Positions 34,907 through 45,308 of a stretch of 64,000 bases of DNA are shown here, piece by piece. The DNA is from Stropharia rugosoannulata (taxonomy: Eukaryota > Basidiomycota > Agaricomycetes > Agaricales > Strophariaceae), in contig JANCIK010000007.1 of assembly GCA_028532985.1 (NCBI GenBank), positions 3,038,001 to 3,102,000 of the forward strand. The letters are read 5' to 3'. The first letter of the stretch is position 1. Every line of letters begins with the position of its first letter. A program made the translations under genes and the position numbers. The notes beneath the pieces were generated by a model that was not told where the DNA came from, ran no database searches, and saw only the letters and a list, made by a program, of their open reading frames with translations.

Positions 34907-35025
34907 GCTCTTAGTACATTCGCGATATTCCTCAGGGAGCCTGTTAGTGCGTCCGCATAGTAGTTTTTGTATATATACTGTACAACTGCGATATACGGTG
35001 CACTCCTAATAAACACCCCTAACAG

Positions 35026-35030
35026 GTAAC
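35026..35030. repeat. Target-site duplication of the Copia element (left)
   Basis: The bases gtaac precede the 5' LTR and are repeated at 40493-40497 after the 3' LTR. The uninterrupted site, in inverse orientation, is present at about 33997-34003 in the other TIR arm and has gtaac once. Confidence 0.9.
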
Positions 35031-35455
35031 TGTTGGAATTCCGAGAGGCAAGGACAAATAACGACACGAGGATTGCCGCCGCCACGCGGAGTTCTTTCTG
35101 TGTCAAAGGTATATTTTGGTATTCTCGTCACATATGCAATTGCTAGCCTCGATTACTAGCTATTTAACTACATGTCAATAACTACTTAAAAACTCTGACT
35201 GTTACATGTTTCCTTCTACTTTTGTATGCTCTTTTCGAGCACTTATTCTTTTCTTTTCTAGTATATAATGAAGTGTACAAATCTGCTACACCTCAGTCGT
35301 TTGCACCCTCTTCGAGGCAACGAGCTGAGGTGAGCACAAGTTCTTTTACTCATATTTATGTACTCGTATTTACATGACTTTGTAGGCTATTCTTACAGGT
35401 AAATACATAGTCGTTTGCACCCTCTTCGAGGCAACGAGCTGAGGCTATTCTTACA
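35031..35455 (+). repeat. 5' LTR of the Copia element (425 bp)
   Basis: The LTR starts TGTTGGAATTCC and ends TTACA. It appears identical to the 3' LTR in a base-by-base reading. A TATA-like tagtatataatg lies at about 35269. It contains a 35-bp block at 35295-35329 that recurs at 35409-35443. Between the first copy and the following gctattcttaca lies a 56-bp gtgagc...ttgtag segment (35330-35385), which is absent in the second copy. Confidence 0.95.
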
Positions 35456-35470
35456 GGTTATGAGCCCTGG
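35456..35470 (+). promoter_or_regulatory. Primer binding site complementary to the initiator tRNA-Met anticodon arm
   Basis: Immediately after the LTR the sequence reads ggttatgagccc. This is the complement of gggctcataacc, the anticodon stem-loop of initiator methionine tRNA, not of its 3' end. Half-tRNA priming of this kind is known for Drosophila copia and yeast Ty5. The match to this species' own tRNA was not checked. Confidence 0.7.
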
Positions 35471-35512
35471 TTGTTACCACTGCCTCTGATTGTTTTTTGC
35501 GACTCACCGAAA

Positions 35513-38500
35513 ATGTCTACAATCACTGCTACTTCTCTCACGGATACTCTTCCTTCTTCGGTTCCGAAACTCGACGCAAGCGGCGTCAACTGGGCTATTT
35601 TTGCCGTTCGGTTCCAGGATGCTGTCGAGGCAAAGGGGTTCTGGGGGCACTTCGACGGGACGTCTTCACGTCCAACTGAGGCGCCCGCTGTTGCACCGCG
35701 CGTGGCTACTGCGACTACCACGGCGCCGGGTGCTGCTGCTGCTGCTGAGCCCGAGGCCAAGCCTGACGACAATACTGCTGCTTTAATCCGTCAGTGGGAG
35801 AAAGATGAAAAATCGGCCAAATCATTGCTTACCCAAAAGATTCCCGACTCTACGTTGATGCGTGTTCACATGAAGCCAACTGTAAAGGACCGTTGGGATG
35901 CGATTGTGGCCGAATACACGGAGAAAGGTGCTTATGCACAGACTGATCTTCGTACCAAGTTCTTGGAGTCCAAGTGCCACGAGAAGGGCAATGTTCGAGA
36001 GTTCCTGGATGCCTTACGGGTCAAGCGCGAGGAGCTGGTGACCGTCGGCGTGGACATCGATGAGAAGGACTACAGATCCGTGATCATATCCTCCTTACCT
36101 TATTATCTCTCCAACTTCGCATCATCACAGCTTGCCGCGGCCCGGATGTTTGCTCAGACCAAGACCATTGCCCCCGATTCACTCATTTCACTCATTTCCG
36201 AGGAGTACGAGCGCCAGAAAACCCAGCGCAACAGGCGCTATGGTGGCTCGAAGTCGAAGGACAGTGACAAGGACGAGGCACTCGCTGTAGGTCACACGTC
36301 GAAGGGCGGCAAGGGCAAGGCGAAACTACCCCGTGGTGTATGCTGGAACTGCGGCGAGAAAGGTCACTACAAGGACAAGTGCCCCAAGCCCGCAAAAGAC
36401 GACAAGGGCAAAGGGAGTTCTGCCAAGAAGACCACAGAAGCTGCAAATGCTGTAGCAGCTGGCGATTCCGATGCAGACAGCGATTGCGTGCTGGCTGCGG
36501 ATAGTGATGTCGAGGATTCCGATTCTGACTCTTGCTCTGTGGATCTTGCTTCTATTTCTGGCTCTGACTCTGATTCTGAGACTGACAACTCCGATTGCGA
36601 GAGCAGCGTGGCTAACGCTAGCGACTGGTTCTCTGACGATGAGGATGGTGAGGTGGATGATGTTGAGCACTGCTCCGACGGCAGCTGGGACAGAATTTCT
36701 GATGGGGAAGACATGCAGTCAGCCAGTGATTCCGAGGACTCACTCTCCGAGGTTTTGGCTACTCACCCCACTTCGGAAACCCCAGACACTGCCCGCATAA
36801 ACCTCATGGACTCTGGAACATCCCGACACATCTCCCCGTACCGTGATGACTTCGAAAACTTCCACGAAATCCCTCCGAAAGCCTTGCGCGCTGCAAACAA
36901 GGGCAACTTCAGTGCTACGGGCGTGGGAAGCATCACGATAGACATACCAAATGGGGTCGACATCACCAAACTCCGTCTTGATGAGGTCTTGTATTCTCCG
37001 GAGGCGGGCTACACTCTTGTGTCAGTTGGGAAGCTTGATGAGCTTGGGTTTACGCTCACATTCGGAAATGGGAAGTGTACCATCACTGGGCCAGACGGCG
37101 AGCACATGGGACAGCTTCCGAAATCTTCAAAGGGCCTGTATCGCTTCACGATGGAAGGCGACATTGTAAATGCAGTGGATACTATCACGTTGGATCAGTT
37201 TCACCGACGAATGGGCCATATCTCACCTGTGGTTGCGCAACAGCTTGTTGCCAACAAGTTTGTGACTGGAGTTCGTCTTGAGGACACCCCAGCCGGCGAG
37301 CCTTTCTTCTGCGAGTCCTGTGTGTACGCGAAGGCTACGAGAAAGCCTGTCTCTCGTGAGCACGAGGGGGAGCGTGCGGCCGAATTTGGCGGCGAGATAC
37401 ACTCTGATCTCTGGGGACCAGCACCTATACGCACGAAGGGCGGAAAGCGTTATTACATCACCTACACGGATGACAAAACTCGACTCACCAACATTGACTT
37501 CTTGAAGAAGAAATCGGAGACCTTCAACTCATACAAGGAGTACGAGGCCTGGGTGGACACACAGCATGGCGTGAAGATCAAGATATTGCACTCTGATCGG
37601 GGCGGCGAGTACGAGGGGAAGGAGTTCACACTTCATCTCAAGAAACGCAGCACGCATGCGAAGCGGACTGTTCACGATACCCCACAGCACAACGGCGTTG
37701 CGGAGCGGCGAAACCGAGTCATCATGGAGCGCGTGCGCGCATTGTTGCATGCCAGCGGCCTTCCGAAATCTCTCTGGGCCGAGGCAGCGCGGCACGTGGT
37801 GTGGTTACTCAATCGCACTTCGACTAAGGCTGTTGACGGCAAGACGCCATACGAAGCTGCTTACGGCAAGAAGCCCGACCTCAGCAAGGTTCGGGAGTGG
37901 GGCGAGAAGGTCTGGGTACGGGTTGAGGGCGGTACAAAGCTGGGAGGACGGGTACGGCAGGGCAGGTGGATGGGCATTGATGAGAACTCGAAGGGCGTGA
38001 GGGTATACTGGCCGGAAAAGGGTACTGTCTCCGTGGAACGGAACGTCTACTACGACAAGACAGGAGCACTGTCAGCCCCTCATCTCGAGGGGGAGCCACA
38101 TCAGCCACCGATAATGCTCGAGATGGATGCTGACAAACATACCTCGAATCCGACAGCACCAGCTGCTTCCAGAGCATCCACGGCACCCCCAGAACACTCG
38201 ACAAAGCTTGAGGAGCCCACGGAGGACCCGAAGCGATCCAAACGCATTCGCAAACCGTCGCAGCGCGTACAGGATGTGCTTGAAGGGCGTGGTACCATGG
38301 GACAAGGGGCCGGGAAGCTAGTCGCAACGGGCATTCAATTACCATCTACGCCAGAGCAGGTCTCGAGTGTGAGCGCTGACTCCAACGCTGCAGACTCCGT
38401 GCCCATGACCGAGCTAGCTGAAGTCTCGATGGCCGTGGATTTTGTGGAAGAATATGCTATGGCGGCCGAGATCAGCGAGGTCGAGGCGCTCGAGCCTACG

Positions 38501-40060
38501 TCACTTACCGATGCGCAGGCGCGGCCGGATTGGCCACTGTGGGAGGCGGCTATTCAGGAGGAACTGTCGGCACTACGAACTGCAGGAACATGGGAGCTAG
38601 TCGACGCACCCAAGAACGCCAACATTGTAGGCTCGAAGTGGGTTTTTCGGGCCAAGAAGGATGCGGCAGGGAATGTCGTGAGGTACAAGGCGCGTCTGGT
38701 CGCGCAGGGGTTCTCGCAGGTTCCAGGGGTCGATTATTTCGATACATTTGCGCCCGTGGCGCGTCTATCTTCTATCCGGACTGTCCTTGCAATTGCGGCT
38801 GCAGAGGACCACGAAATTCATCAAATCGACATTAAAGGGGCTTATTTAAATGGGGTACTCACCTCAGACGAAATCATATACATGCAGCAGCCCCCTGGTT
38901 ACCCATCCCCTTCGTCTTCTGGCATGGTTTGCAGGTTGAAGAAAACCCTATATGGCTTGAAGCAATCTGGGAGGAGGTGGTATCAGAGGCTGGTCGAGAT
39001 CATGGTGAAGGAGCTAGGATTTACTAGGTGCGAGGTGGACCAGGCTGTGTTCTTCAGGAGACGCGGCGACGGAGACTTCATGGTGGTACTGGTGCATGTT
39101 GATGACTGTACCATTGTGGGATCAACAAACGATCTCATCACTGATTTCAAACTCAGCATCACGCGGCACGTGGACATCACGGACTTGGGCGAAATTCACT
39201 GGATTTTGGGCATCGAGGTGCGCCGTGATCGAGAACGGCACTCCATACATCTCTCACAACGTTCCTACATTAACTCCATACTCACACGATATAATCTTGC
39301 GGATTTACGGCCCGTTTCCATCCCAATGGAAACAAATATTCATTTTTCGACTGCACAAAGCCCATCTACCACGGAAGAAATAGCAAAAATGCGGCACGTG
39401 CCATACCACGAGGCTGTTGGATCTCTCATGTATGCAGCGCAGGGTACGCGCCCAGATATTGCTTATGCTGTTCAGACTGTCTCGAGATACTCACGCAATC
39501 CTGGCGAAGCGCATTGGACTGCTGTTAAGCGGATTTTTCGGTACTTAAAGGGGACTATTGATCTTTGGCTTACATACGGCTCTCAGGCGACAGAATTAAC
39601 CGGTTACGCGGATGCCGATGGGAATATGGCCGAAGATAGGCACGCTATTTCTGGCTACGCATTTTTATTGCACGGCAGAGCTGTTTCTTGGTCTGCTAAA
39701 CGCCAGGAAATTATTTCACTGTCAACCACGGAAAGCGAGTATGTTGCAGCAACATATGCGGCTAAGGAAGCACTTTGGCTTCGTTCCCTTATATCCCAAA
39801 TTTACGACACATCTCTGGCAGCTACAACTCTATTTTCAGACAACCAATCAGCCATTGCTCTTACGAAAGATCATCAATATCACGCACGCACGAAACACAT
39901 TGACATCCGCTTCCATTTTATCCGCTGGATCGTCGAGAACGGATCCCTTCGTCTTGTGTATTGCCCTACGGACGAGATGGTTGCTGACACGCTTACTAAG
40001 GCACTGCCTTCCCCGAAAGTCAAACATTTCGCACGTGAGCTTGGGCTCGTGTCGATTTGA
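35513..40060 (+). CDS. Copia-type Gag-Pol polyprotein (1515 aa, intact)
   Basis: One uninterrupted frame runs from the ATG at 35513 (MSTITATSLTD) to the TGA at 40058-40060. In order it shows: a Gag region with the CWNCGEKGHYKDKC zinc knuckle (about residue 277); an acidic Asp/Ser linker; a protease with MDSGTSRHI (about 432); an integrase with the HRRMGH...CESC zinc motif (from about 563), then SDLWGP, HSDRGGEY and the final QHNGVAERRNR catalytic block; a reverse transcriptase with WVFRAKKDAAG, VDYFDTFAPVARL, YMQQPPGY and the catalytic HVDD (about 1195); and RNase H with YADADG, STTESEYVA, FSDNQSA and VADTLTKALP. The order integrase before RT defines Ty1/copia. Intact frame, identical LTRs and clean TSD indicate a recently active autonomous element. 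Confidence 0.97.
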   Translation: MSTITATSLTDTLPSSVPKLDASGVNWAIFAVRFQDAVEAKGFWGHFDGTSSRPTEAPAVAPRVATATTTAPGAAAAAEPEAKPDDNTAALIRQWEKDEKSAKSLLTQKIPDSTLMRVHMKPTVKDRWDAIVAEYTEKGAYAQTDLRTKFLESKCHEKGNVREFLDALRVKREELVTVGVDIDEKDYRSVIISSLPYYLSNFASSQLAAARMFAQTKTIAPDSLISLISEEYERQKTQRNRRYGGSKSKDSDKDEALAVGHTSKGGKGKAKLPRGVCWNCGEKGHYKDKCPKPAKDDKGKGSSAKKTTEAANAVAAGDSDADSDCVLAADSDVEDSDSDSCSVDLASISGSDSDSETDNSDCESSVANASDWFSDDEDGEVDDVEHCSDGSWDRISDGEDMQSASDSEDSLSEVLATHPTSETPDTARINLMDSGTSRHISPYRDDFENFHEIPPKALRAANKGNFSATGVGSITIDIPNGVDITKLRLDEVLYSPEAGYTLVSVGKLDELGFTLTFGNGKCTITGPDGEHMGQLPKSSKGLYRFTMEGDIVNAVDTITLDQFHRRMGHISPVVAQQLVANKFVTGVRLEDTPAGEPFFCESCVYAKATRKPVSREHEGERAAEFGGEIHSDLWGPAPIRTKGGKRYYITYTDDKTRLTNIDFLKKKSETFNSYKEYEAWVDTQHGVKIKILHSDRGGEYEGKEFTLHLKKRSTHAKRTVHDTPQHNGVAERRNRVIMERVRALLHASGLPKSLWAEAARHVVWLLNRTSTKAVDGKTPYEAAYGKKPDLSKVREWGEKVWVRVEGGTKLGGRVRQGRWMGIDENSKGVRVYWPEKGTVSVERNVYYDKTGALSAPHLEGEPHQPPIMLEMDADKHTSNPTAPAASRASTAPPEHSTKLEEPTEDPKRSKRIRKPSQRVQDVLEGRGTMGQGAGKLVATGIQLPSTPEQVSSVSADSNAADSVPMTELAEVSMAVDFVEEYAMAAEISEVEALEPTSLTDAQARPDWPLWEAAIQEELSALRTAGTWELVDAPKNANIVGSKWVFRAKKDAAGNVVRYKARLVAQGFSQVPGVDYFDTFAPVARLSSIRTVLAIAAAEDHEIHQIDIKGAYLNGVLTSDEIIYMQQPPGYPSPSSSGMVCRLKKTLYGLKQSGRRWYQRLVEIMVKELGFTRCEVDQAVFFRRRGDGDFMVVLVHVDDCTIVGSTNDLITDFKLSITRHVDITDLGEIHWILGIEVRRDRERHSIHLSQRSYINSILTRYNLADLRPVSIPMETNIHFSTAQSPSTTEEIAKMRHVPYHEAVGSLMYAAQGTRPDIAYAVQTVSRYSRNPGEAHWTAVKRIFRYLKGTIDLWLTYGSQATELTGYADADGNMAEDRHAISGYAFLLHGRAVSWSAKRQEIISLSTTESEYVAATYAAKEALWLRSLISQIYDTSLAATTLFSDNQSAIALTKDHQYHARTKHIDIRFHFIRWIVENGSLRLVYCPTDEMVADTLTKALPSPKVKHFARELGLVSI

Positions 40061-40067
40061 GGGGGAG
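40057..40067 (+). promoter_or_regulatory. Polypurine tract
   Basis: The purine run tgagggggag abuts the 3' LTR, as expected for the plus-strand primer of an LTR retrotransposon. It overlaps the polyprotein stop codon. Confidence 0.8.
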
Positions 40068-40492
40068 TGTTGGAATTCCGAGAGGCAAGGACAAATAACG
40101 ACACGAGGATTGCCGCCGCCACGCGGAGTTCTTTCTGTGTCAAAGGTATATTTTGGTATTCTCGTCACATATGCAATTGCTAGCCTCGATTACTAGCTAT
40201 TTAACTACATGTCAATAACTACTTAAAAACTCTGACTGTTACATGTTTCCTTCTACTTTTGTATGCTCTTTTCGAGCACTTATTCTTTTCTTTTCTAGTA
40301 TATAATGAAGTGTACAAATCTGCTACACCTCAGTCGTTTGCACCCTCTTCGAGGCAACGAGCTGAGGTGAGCACAAGTTCTTTTACTCATATTTATGTAC
40401 TCGTATTTACATGACTTTGTAGGCTATTCTTACAGGTAAATACATAGTCGTTTGCACCCTCTTCGAGGCAACGAGCTGAGGCTATTCTTACA
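40068..40492 (+). repeat. 3' LTR of the Copia element (425 bp)
   Basis: Same length and, as far as I can read, same sequence as the 5' LTR. It is followed by the gtaac target duplication (40493-40497) and then by the rest of the interrupted TIR arm. Confidence 0.95.
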
Positions 40493-40606
40493 GTAACGAG
40501 GGTACCTGGTGTCCCAAGATGCCAAGGCGATGCGGCATGCCATGCCGTGCATGTTTGGCACAGGCTTGAGCGTGCGCTAGGCAGCTCGACCGTCTTGGTT
40601 TCCATA

Positions 40607-43000
40607 CGAACAGGCCTCATGTGGAGAGTACGGTGTACCTCCATGCCATCCAGTTCTGCGCAACCGCTGAGGGATTCGCATATCTGAATGCACGCCTATG
40701 TGTACTATATCGTGTCCCCAATGTACTCCGGCCGCTCCCGCTCCGTCTCCCTACATTCAAGCCGTGTCCTGCAGTGTCCTCAGGTCCCTGTTCTGCGCCG
40801 GCTCTTGTTATGTCGTGTCCTGTCCCCGTCCCTGTCAGGAACAGTACCTATCAATTCATCTGACCGACGCTATGCACCTACCGTTTCGCAATACGCACAC
40901 GTCCCGACTATGGTGACTTGCGCCCACGCCTCCAATTCTTTCATCCTCTGGCTGCTCAGTCCGGTACCTCCGCACTGCTTTCCACTTCCCTTCAACTCTT
41001 CACCGGTCATATTTACATCAGCCGCCGCTCCAGCTCGTCGCTCTGCGCATGCATACGCCATCTCCAGAGCCCTATCCCGCCTGGCCTCATCTTGAACTTT
41101 GGCGCTCTAGAGTTGCGCATTTGTCCTGCAGGCTCATATTTTCCTAGAGGCGGCGTCGAGCCAAGCATCTGACAGAACACGCATGCCTCTGGGCAGACCC
41201 TCTTCATCCCCTTCGTCCCCTAGCTAATGGCCACGCTCTCATCAGTCTACGCCTCGTCCCCTCTCCTCGGCGTGTTACTTGAACTATATGTATGCACTCA
41301 CGTTCCGACTATGTTTCGTGAGCGCCGCCTCAGACGGTCCTCGGACGGCGTGTTCCGCATTACCCTCGGTCCCCCTCCGCGAACTAAACAACTGCAGAAT
41401 TATTCCAGACCTCCGTCACTGAGAATAGTAAGTGTAAGCAAGTGCACGCGTTTAAAGCAGAGTGCAGGTGAGCAGAGGGATAACTATTGGTGTCATTGTA
41501 TTCAATAGTACTAGTGGCTGCATGTATGAGTACTCATATCCTCTATCTGAGAAACTAGGATATAGGTATTTTATGACCATCACACTGGCGTGCCAAGTAG
41601 GCTGTCTAATGTCGCCATTGAGCGCTTACTGGTGAATAATGTAAGACAGGTGCTTTCATATGTTAGAGGGAGGGATGACGGATATTATGTTCAATCGACC
41701 CCATGGTTCTGCAATTACACACCCGTGCAAACAGCATCGACAATATCCCCGGCGCAGAATTTACTCCATAATATGGGAAGAGACATTTACTGGTCCGTCG
41801 ACTTACCTTTTGCCATTGAAACTCGTAAACGGTTAGGTACTTTATTATTCATACTATGCGGCAGTACTGCTTTATATTTCTACACTAGCCACTTCAACCT
41901 TGAATGAAAGGTTAATGAAAGGTGTCGGCTTCGATTTAAATGAGAGACACTGAAATCCCCTACCCGACTAGCACGGTACGGGCAGTGTCTCAGATCCAGA
42001 TGCGCATCCCTCCGCCCGCGGGGTATATATGAGCTTGCTGGTTCTAGCGTAGGCACTGGTAGTACTACTACTTTTACAGCGATCCACGAACGCACGCCTA
42101 GATTCTGGTCCTGTGCGTGCGATCCCGAGCGCCGAGCTCATCACCGTGCGGACGCGTGCTCTGGAGTATTTATTAAAGGGGCGCGGCGGGGTTATGAGCG
42201 CGGGTCCGTGCGCGTTACGGCGGACGGGCGGGGGAGTTGTAGTGGCGTGAGCGTGTGGTTTGTGGGTTACGCCGGGTCTTACCTTTCCTTGCTTACGAGC
42301 TTGTCTCTGTCCAGCTTCCAGCCTCGCTCCCCGCCCACGGACTCTCCCTTACTTCGCATAGTAACAGTTATCTCTGTCGACCAAATCCCGAACTAAGCAC
42401 CTCGCAACGACTGATTAACGAACATTCAAGATTGTAATTGCGCGCGCTTTGCGTGTCCTACTGGGTTGATGCTATGCCGACGGCATGTGTCCGGCTGGCG
42501 TACCGGCTATGTTTGTTTGTACACAACGCGAGATCGGAAGCCAAATAAAGGCCGAACAGTCCTTGTGCTCAAACGCTGGCCAATACGCGCGGCTGGAGAA
42601 TGGGTTGCTCCCTGAATGCGCCATTGTGCGTTCATATAGATGTCGGGAAACAGAAGCGGTAGTCCAGGAACTTATTCCACCCCACCTAAAGCATCACTTG
42701 TCTCGTCTTTTGTTTTCTGGTACACGATACACGACTTGGTTCTATTATCTGAACGTGAGTGTCAATGATCTTCTGATTCCATGTGGTTGGTGTACTGATT
42801 TATCTCCTTAACAGACTAGACCATTCATCTATACTATGCCAAATTCTAAACGATAATTCATGCCCAGACTCTTGCCCTCTCTCTCGCCAGTAGCTCGCCT
42901 GCCACTGGCGCTCATTCTTTCATTTGCCCCAAATCGCCTGCCGCCACCCTCGTTCTCGCTGCTGCCTGCGTGGCGCGTGTTGCATGGGCACCATGGATGG
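40607..43000. other. Right part of unit 1, no gene recognised
   Basis: 40610-41500 aligns with 50290-51130 and 58430-58900 (ccatgccatccagtt, gaatgcacgc-tatgtgta, gaactaaac-ctgcagaattattccag). Frames in this GC-rich part are inconsistent between the copies, so I do not call genes. 41500-42800 is mostly unit-1-specific. 42750-43000 again matches the ends of units 2 and 3 (atttatctcct-aacag-ctaga and gcatgggcaccatggatgg). Confidence 0.45.
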
Positions 43001-44265
43001 CCCTTCTGTCACCGAAGGAATTCGATCTTGTTATTTCTCCGGAAGAGGTGAAGGTCGCGTACCAGGATCTCCGGCCTAGGGAGGAAATTGTGCGGACCGG
43101 GAAGATGAAGCCGTTCTTTTGATCAGCAGATACTCTTGAGCTGTCGCGCAGGTGGAGGACGAAGGGACGAAAGCTAGGACGACCCGGACATCATCTGCAG
43201 GCCTCCTCCAGTCGCTCACCTCTGCTCAGGCTCGTGTCCTGGTGCGCTGTGGGTCGCCTGCAGTATCTATGACTTCATTCATAGGTAACACCCGTCCCAG
43301 GACGACACCGGCACCCCCTACCCTGCCCCAGGTCCAATCATTCGAAGCTCCCCCCGCGACAGACAGAGGCCATGCCTCTAATCAACGAGTCCCATCCCGT
43401 TTACCAGGCGTTACCAACGCGTGTCCCAAGATTCCAGGTCCAATCATCTTTGCAGAACGTTCACTTGCGTCCCCGTACACTGGCCCATCAACTACTCGAA
43501 GCAACGCACGACGAGGATGCGGCGGAGCTCTTTGCGCTACTCGACAGGGCGACGGCGGAGTGCGTTCTAACCCCAACACCTATGCGTACTGCATTCCTAG
43601 CACCATTGCCCCGCAACACTGACCGACGTTCCCCGCAAATTTTGGGTACGATGAATCGGACACCGACTCACGCTCAAGCTCCCGGTCTTCGACTCGCTCC
43701 ACCCTGTCCACTACTTCTTCGACAACGCCATCCGAGCGCTCCGCTTCCACCGCCGCCTCATCCGTCGACTCGGCCCTGTTTGTCCTAGAGTCGAAGACAC
43801 ACTCTCTGTCCCTCACTTCGTTCCCCGTGGAGCCAGTCTATGAACCATCGCCGTCTTTGCCCGCTCGCAGTTCACCCACCGGTATCAGTCCTTCCTGCCC
43901 AAGGAACCTCCATTTCTTCAGCCTGTGCAGCGCTCCCAGCCCTTCTCCGCCCCTTCGCCTATATCTGTCCCCGCTATCCGCCCCGGACACAACGAGAGTC
44001 CCCCGCTGTGCATGTAAAGGTCACGCGGGCACCCCGCTTCTCCACCGCACCCCAGCCTACTCGTATACCCCTCCCTTTGCACCAGGCTCCGTGGTTGATT
44101 CCAAGAAGGCAGAGAAGAGGAGGTACCCCTATGCCGGGGGCGTGAGCACCGTGGCCGGTGGAGGCGTGATGCTCGAATCAGCTCCTCGTGGTAGCACCGA
44201 AGCACGACCTCCCCTAACCTCGCGTTCCTTCGCCGTGTCTGTCTCATACTTATCCTGATTTATGA
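42980..44265 (+). pseudogene. Orphan coding remnant at the unit 1/2 junction
   Basis: The frame AWAPWMALLSPKEFDLV...YQDLRPREEIVRTGKMKPF runs through the unit-end junction and stops near 43120. In units 2 and 3 the same frame stops right after WAPWM(V/A)LLA. Further on, frames encode NESHPVYQALPTRVPRFQV...LLEATHDEDAAELFALLD and a Ser-rich DESDTDSRSSSRSSTRSTL region, but frame changes separate them. Codon use and composition look coding. A retrotransposon Gag-like or captured gene fragment is possible; I do not recognise it. Confidence 0.35.
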
Positions 44266-44289
44266 ACCATCACAATAACCCTCGCCTTT

Positions 44290-45308
44290 CTTATTTGGAT
44301 TCTCCCCCTTCTCTTTCGCTGACGTGCCCCCTTTTTTTGGGAAAATATACTTACCGCCCACCGCTCCTGTAATGGCGGGGCTGAACATACACATATTTGT
44401 ATCATTAGATGTATAGTATGTATATCCTCTTTCGCTATCTTGTTATATTGCCCTTACATGCATTTTTGGTTTTTCTAGCTTTGCTGTTTGATGTACCTAT
44501 ATAGGTTAATTCGGGTGCTTTTGGTCGTCTTGCTTTCTGTGCTGCAGCATGTTGTCTCTCCAAGGATCTGCGGGTGTTCACTGTTGGCCTCGGCCTCGGC
44601 CTCCCCTGCCTCTTGCCCCCACGAATGGGGAGTATTCTGATTCTGACTACGGTGTGATGCGAGCCTTGATGATTGCTTGCCTTCTGCGTGATCGCGATCT
44701 GGCTGAACATTCTGGGTAAGTTTCGGCGGTCGACACCTTGTACAGACCGTTGTATATGATGAGCCGTGGTCTACGCTGCCAGTTGCTGCTCTTTAACTTA
44801 ACTTGATGTATTATAGCACAAGTGTTTGTGCAGGAAGGGGAACATAGTACATACGAGTAGTGTAATCGTCATTATCAATAGAACAGGAGGTACATATATA
44901 TCCCCCGCTCTCCATCTGTTTTCCGCAAGTCGACCATGAGAGCAGCACTGCAGCTATGTGACGAAATCTCCAAGATGTACGCCTAGATCTTTACCCTCTT
45001 TATATCTTCTTATATGCCGATTCACTGATATAACCGGCACTGCTGTACGCATTTGAGATTGACCTAGCCTATGCACTTGCTATATCATCCAAGTGCGCAG
45101 CCCCTGGACCCCAAAGAAGCCTAATTTTTCGTTGCCTGCTGAATTAACTGAGCCTCACTGATAGAACCGGGACTGCTGTACGCATTTGAGAGTGACCTAG
45201 CCTATTCACTGGCTGTATACATACTTGTCATTGAACTTGCCACTAGCACAGTACAAACCGGGACATACATTCAGATGCCGATGAAGAGAGGTGATACAAA
45301 TATCTGTT
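44290..45308. other. Unit 2 lead region, no gene
   Basis: It aligns with 29130-30020 (tttttctagctttgctg, gtacctatataggttaatt, cccccgctctccatctgtt). A minus-strand frame intact in unit 1 at 29835-29575 (MHGLGHSQ...MAELRETVKQ) is broken here, so I do not call it a gene in either unit. There is an internal duplication: tagcctattcactgg- / tagcctatgcacttgc-type lines at about 45063 and 45188. Confidence 0.4.

Larger units (their letters stand above)
33888..40606. mobile_element. TIR element carrying gene fragments, split by a Copia element
   Basis: A 157-bp arm at 33889-34045 is the exact inverse of 34982-35030 plus 40498-40605; adding one base gives TIRs starting TATGGAAACC. Removing the Copia insertion leaves an element of about 1.25 kb. 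It sits in unit 1 between cagtcgaacaa and cgaacaggcctc, where unit 3 (near 58420) reads straight through, so the insertion and its boundaries are supported by a paralogous empty site. The flanking cgaac(a) is the probable target duplication, offset by a base on the left. No transposase is inside. The two arms are identical, so the insertion or its last repair is recent. Confidence 0.75.
29130..43020. repeat. Segmental unit 1 of the HET array (enlarged by nested transposons)
   Basis: The unit starts with gattctcccccttttcttt-cgctgacgtgcc, shared with 44.3 kb. It carries the HET copy 1 gene and GC-rich flanking sequence, is interrupted by the nested TIR/Copia insertion (33888-40606), and continues at 40607-43020. 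There the blocks ccatgccatccagttctgcgca and cgcgaactaaac-actgcagaat match units 2 and 3, and the unit ends at the shared gcatgggcaccatggatgg junction. Without the insertion its length would be about 7.2 kb. Confidence 0.7.

Noticed and set aside
35031..40492. Copia element as part of the HET unit duplication
   Set aside because: It is absent from units 2 and 3, has its own gtaac duplication and identical LTRs, and interrupts one arm of a TIR element.
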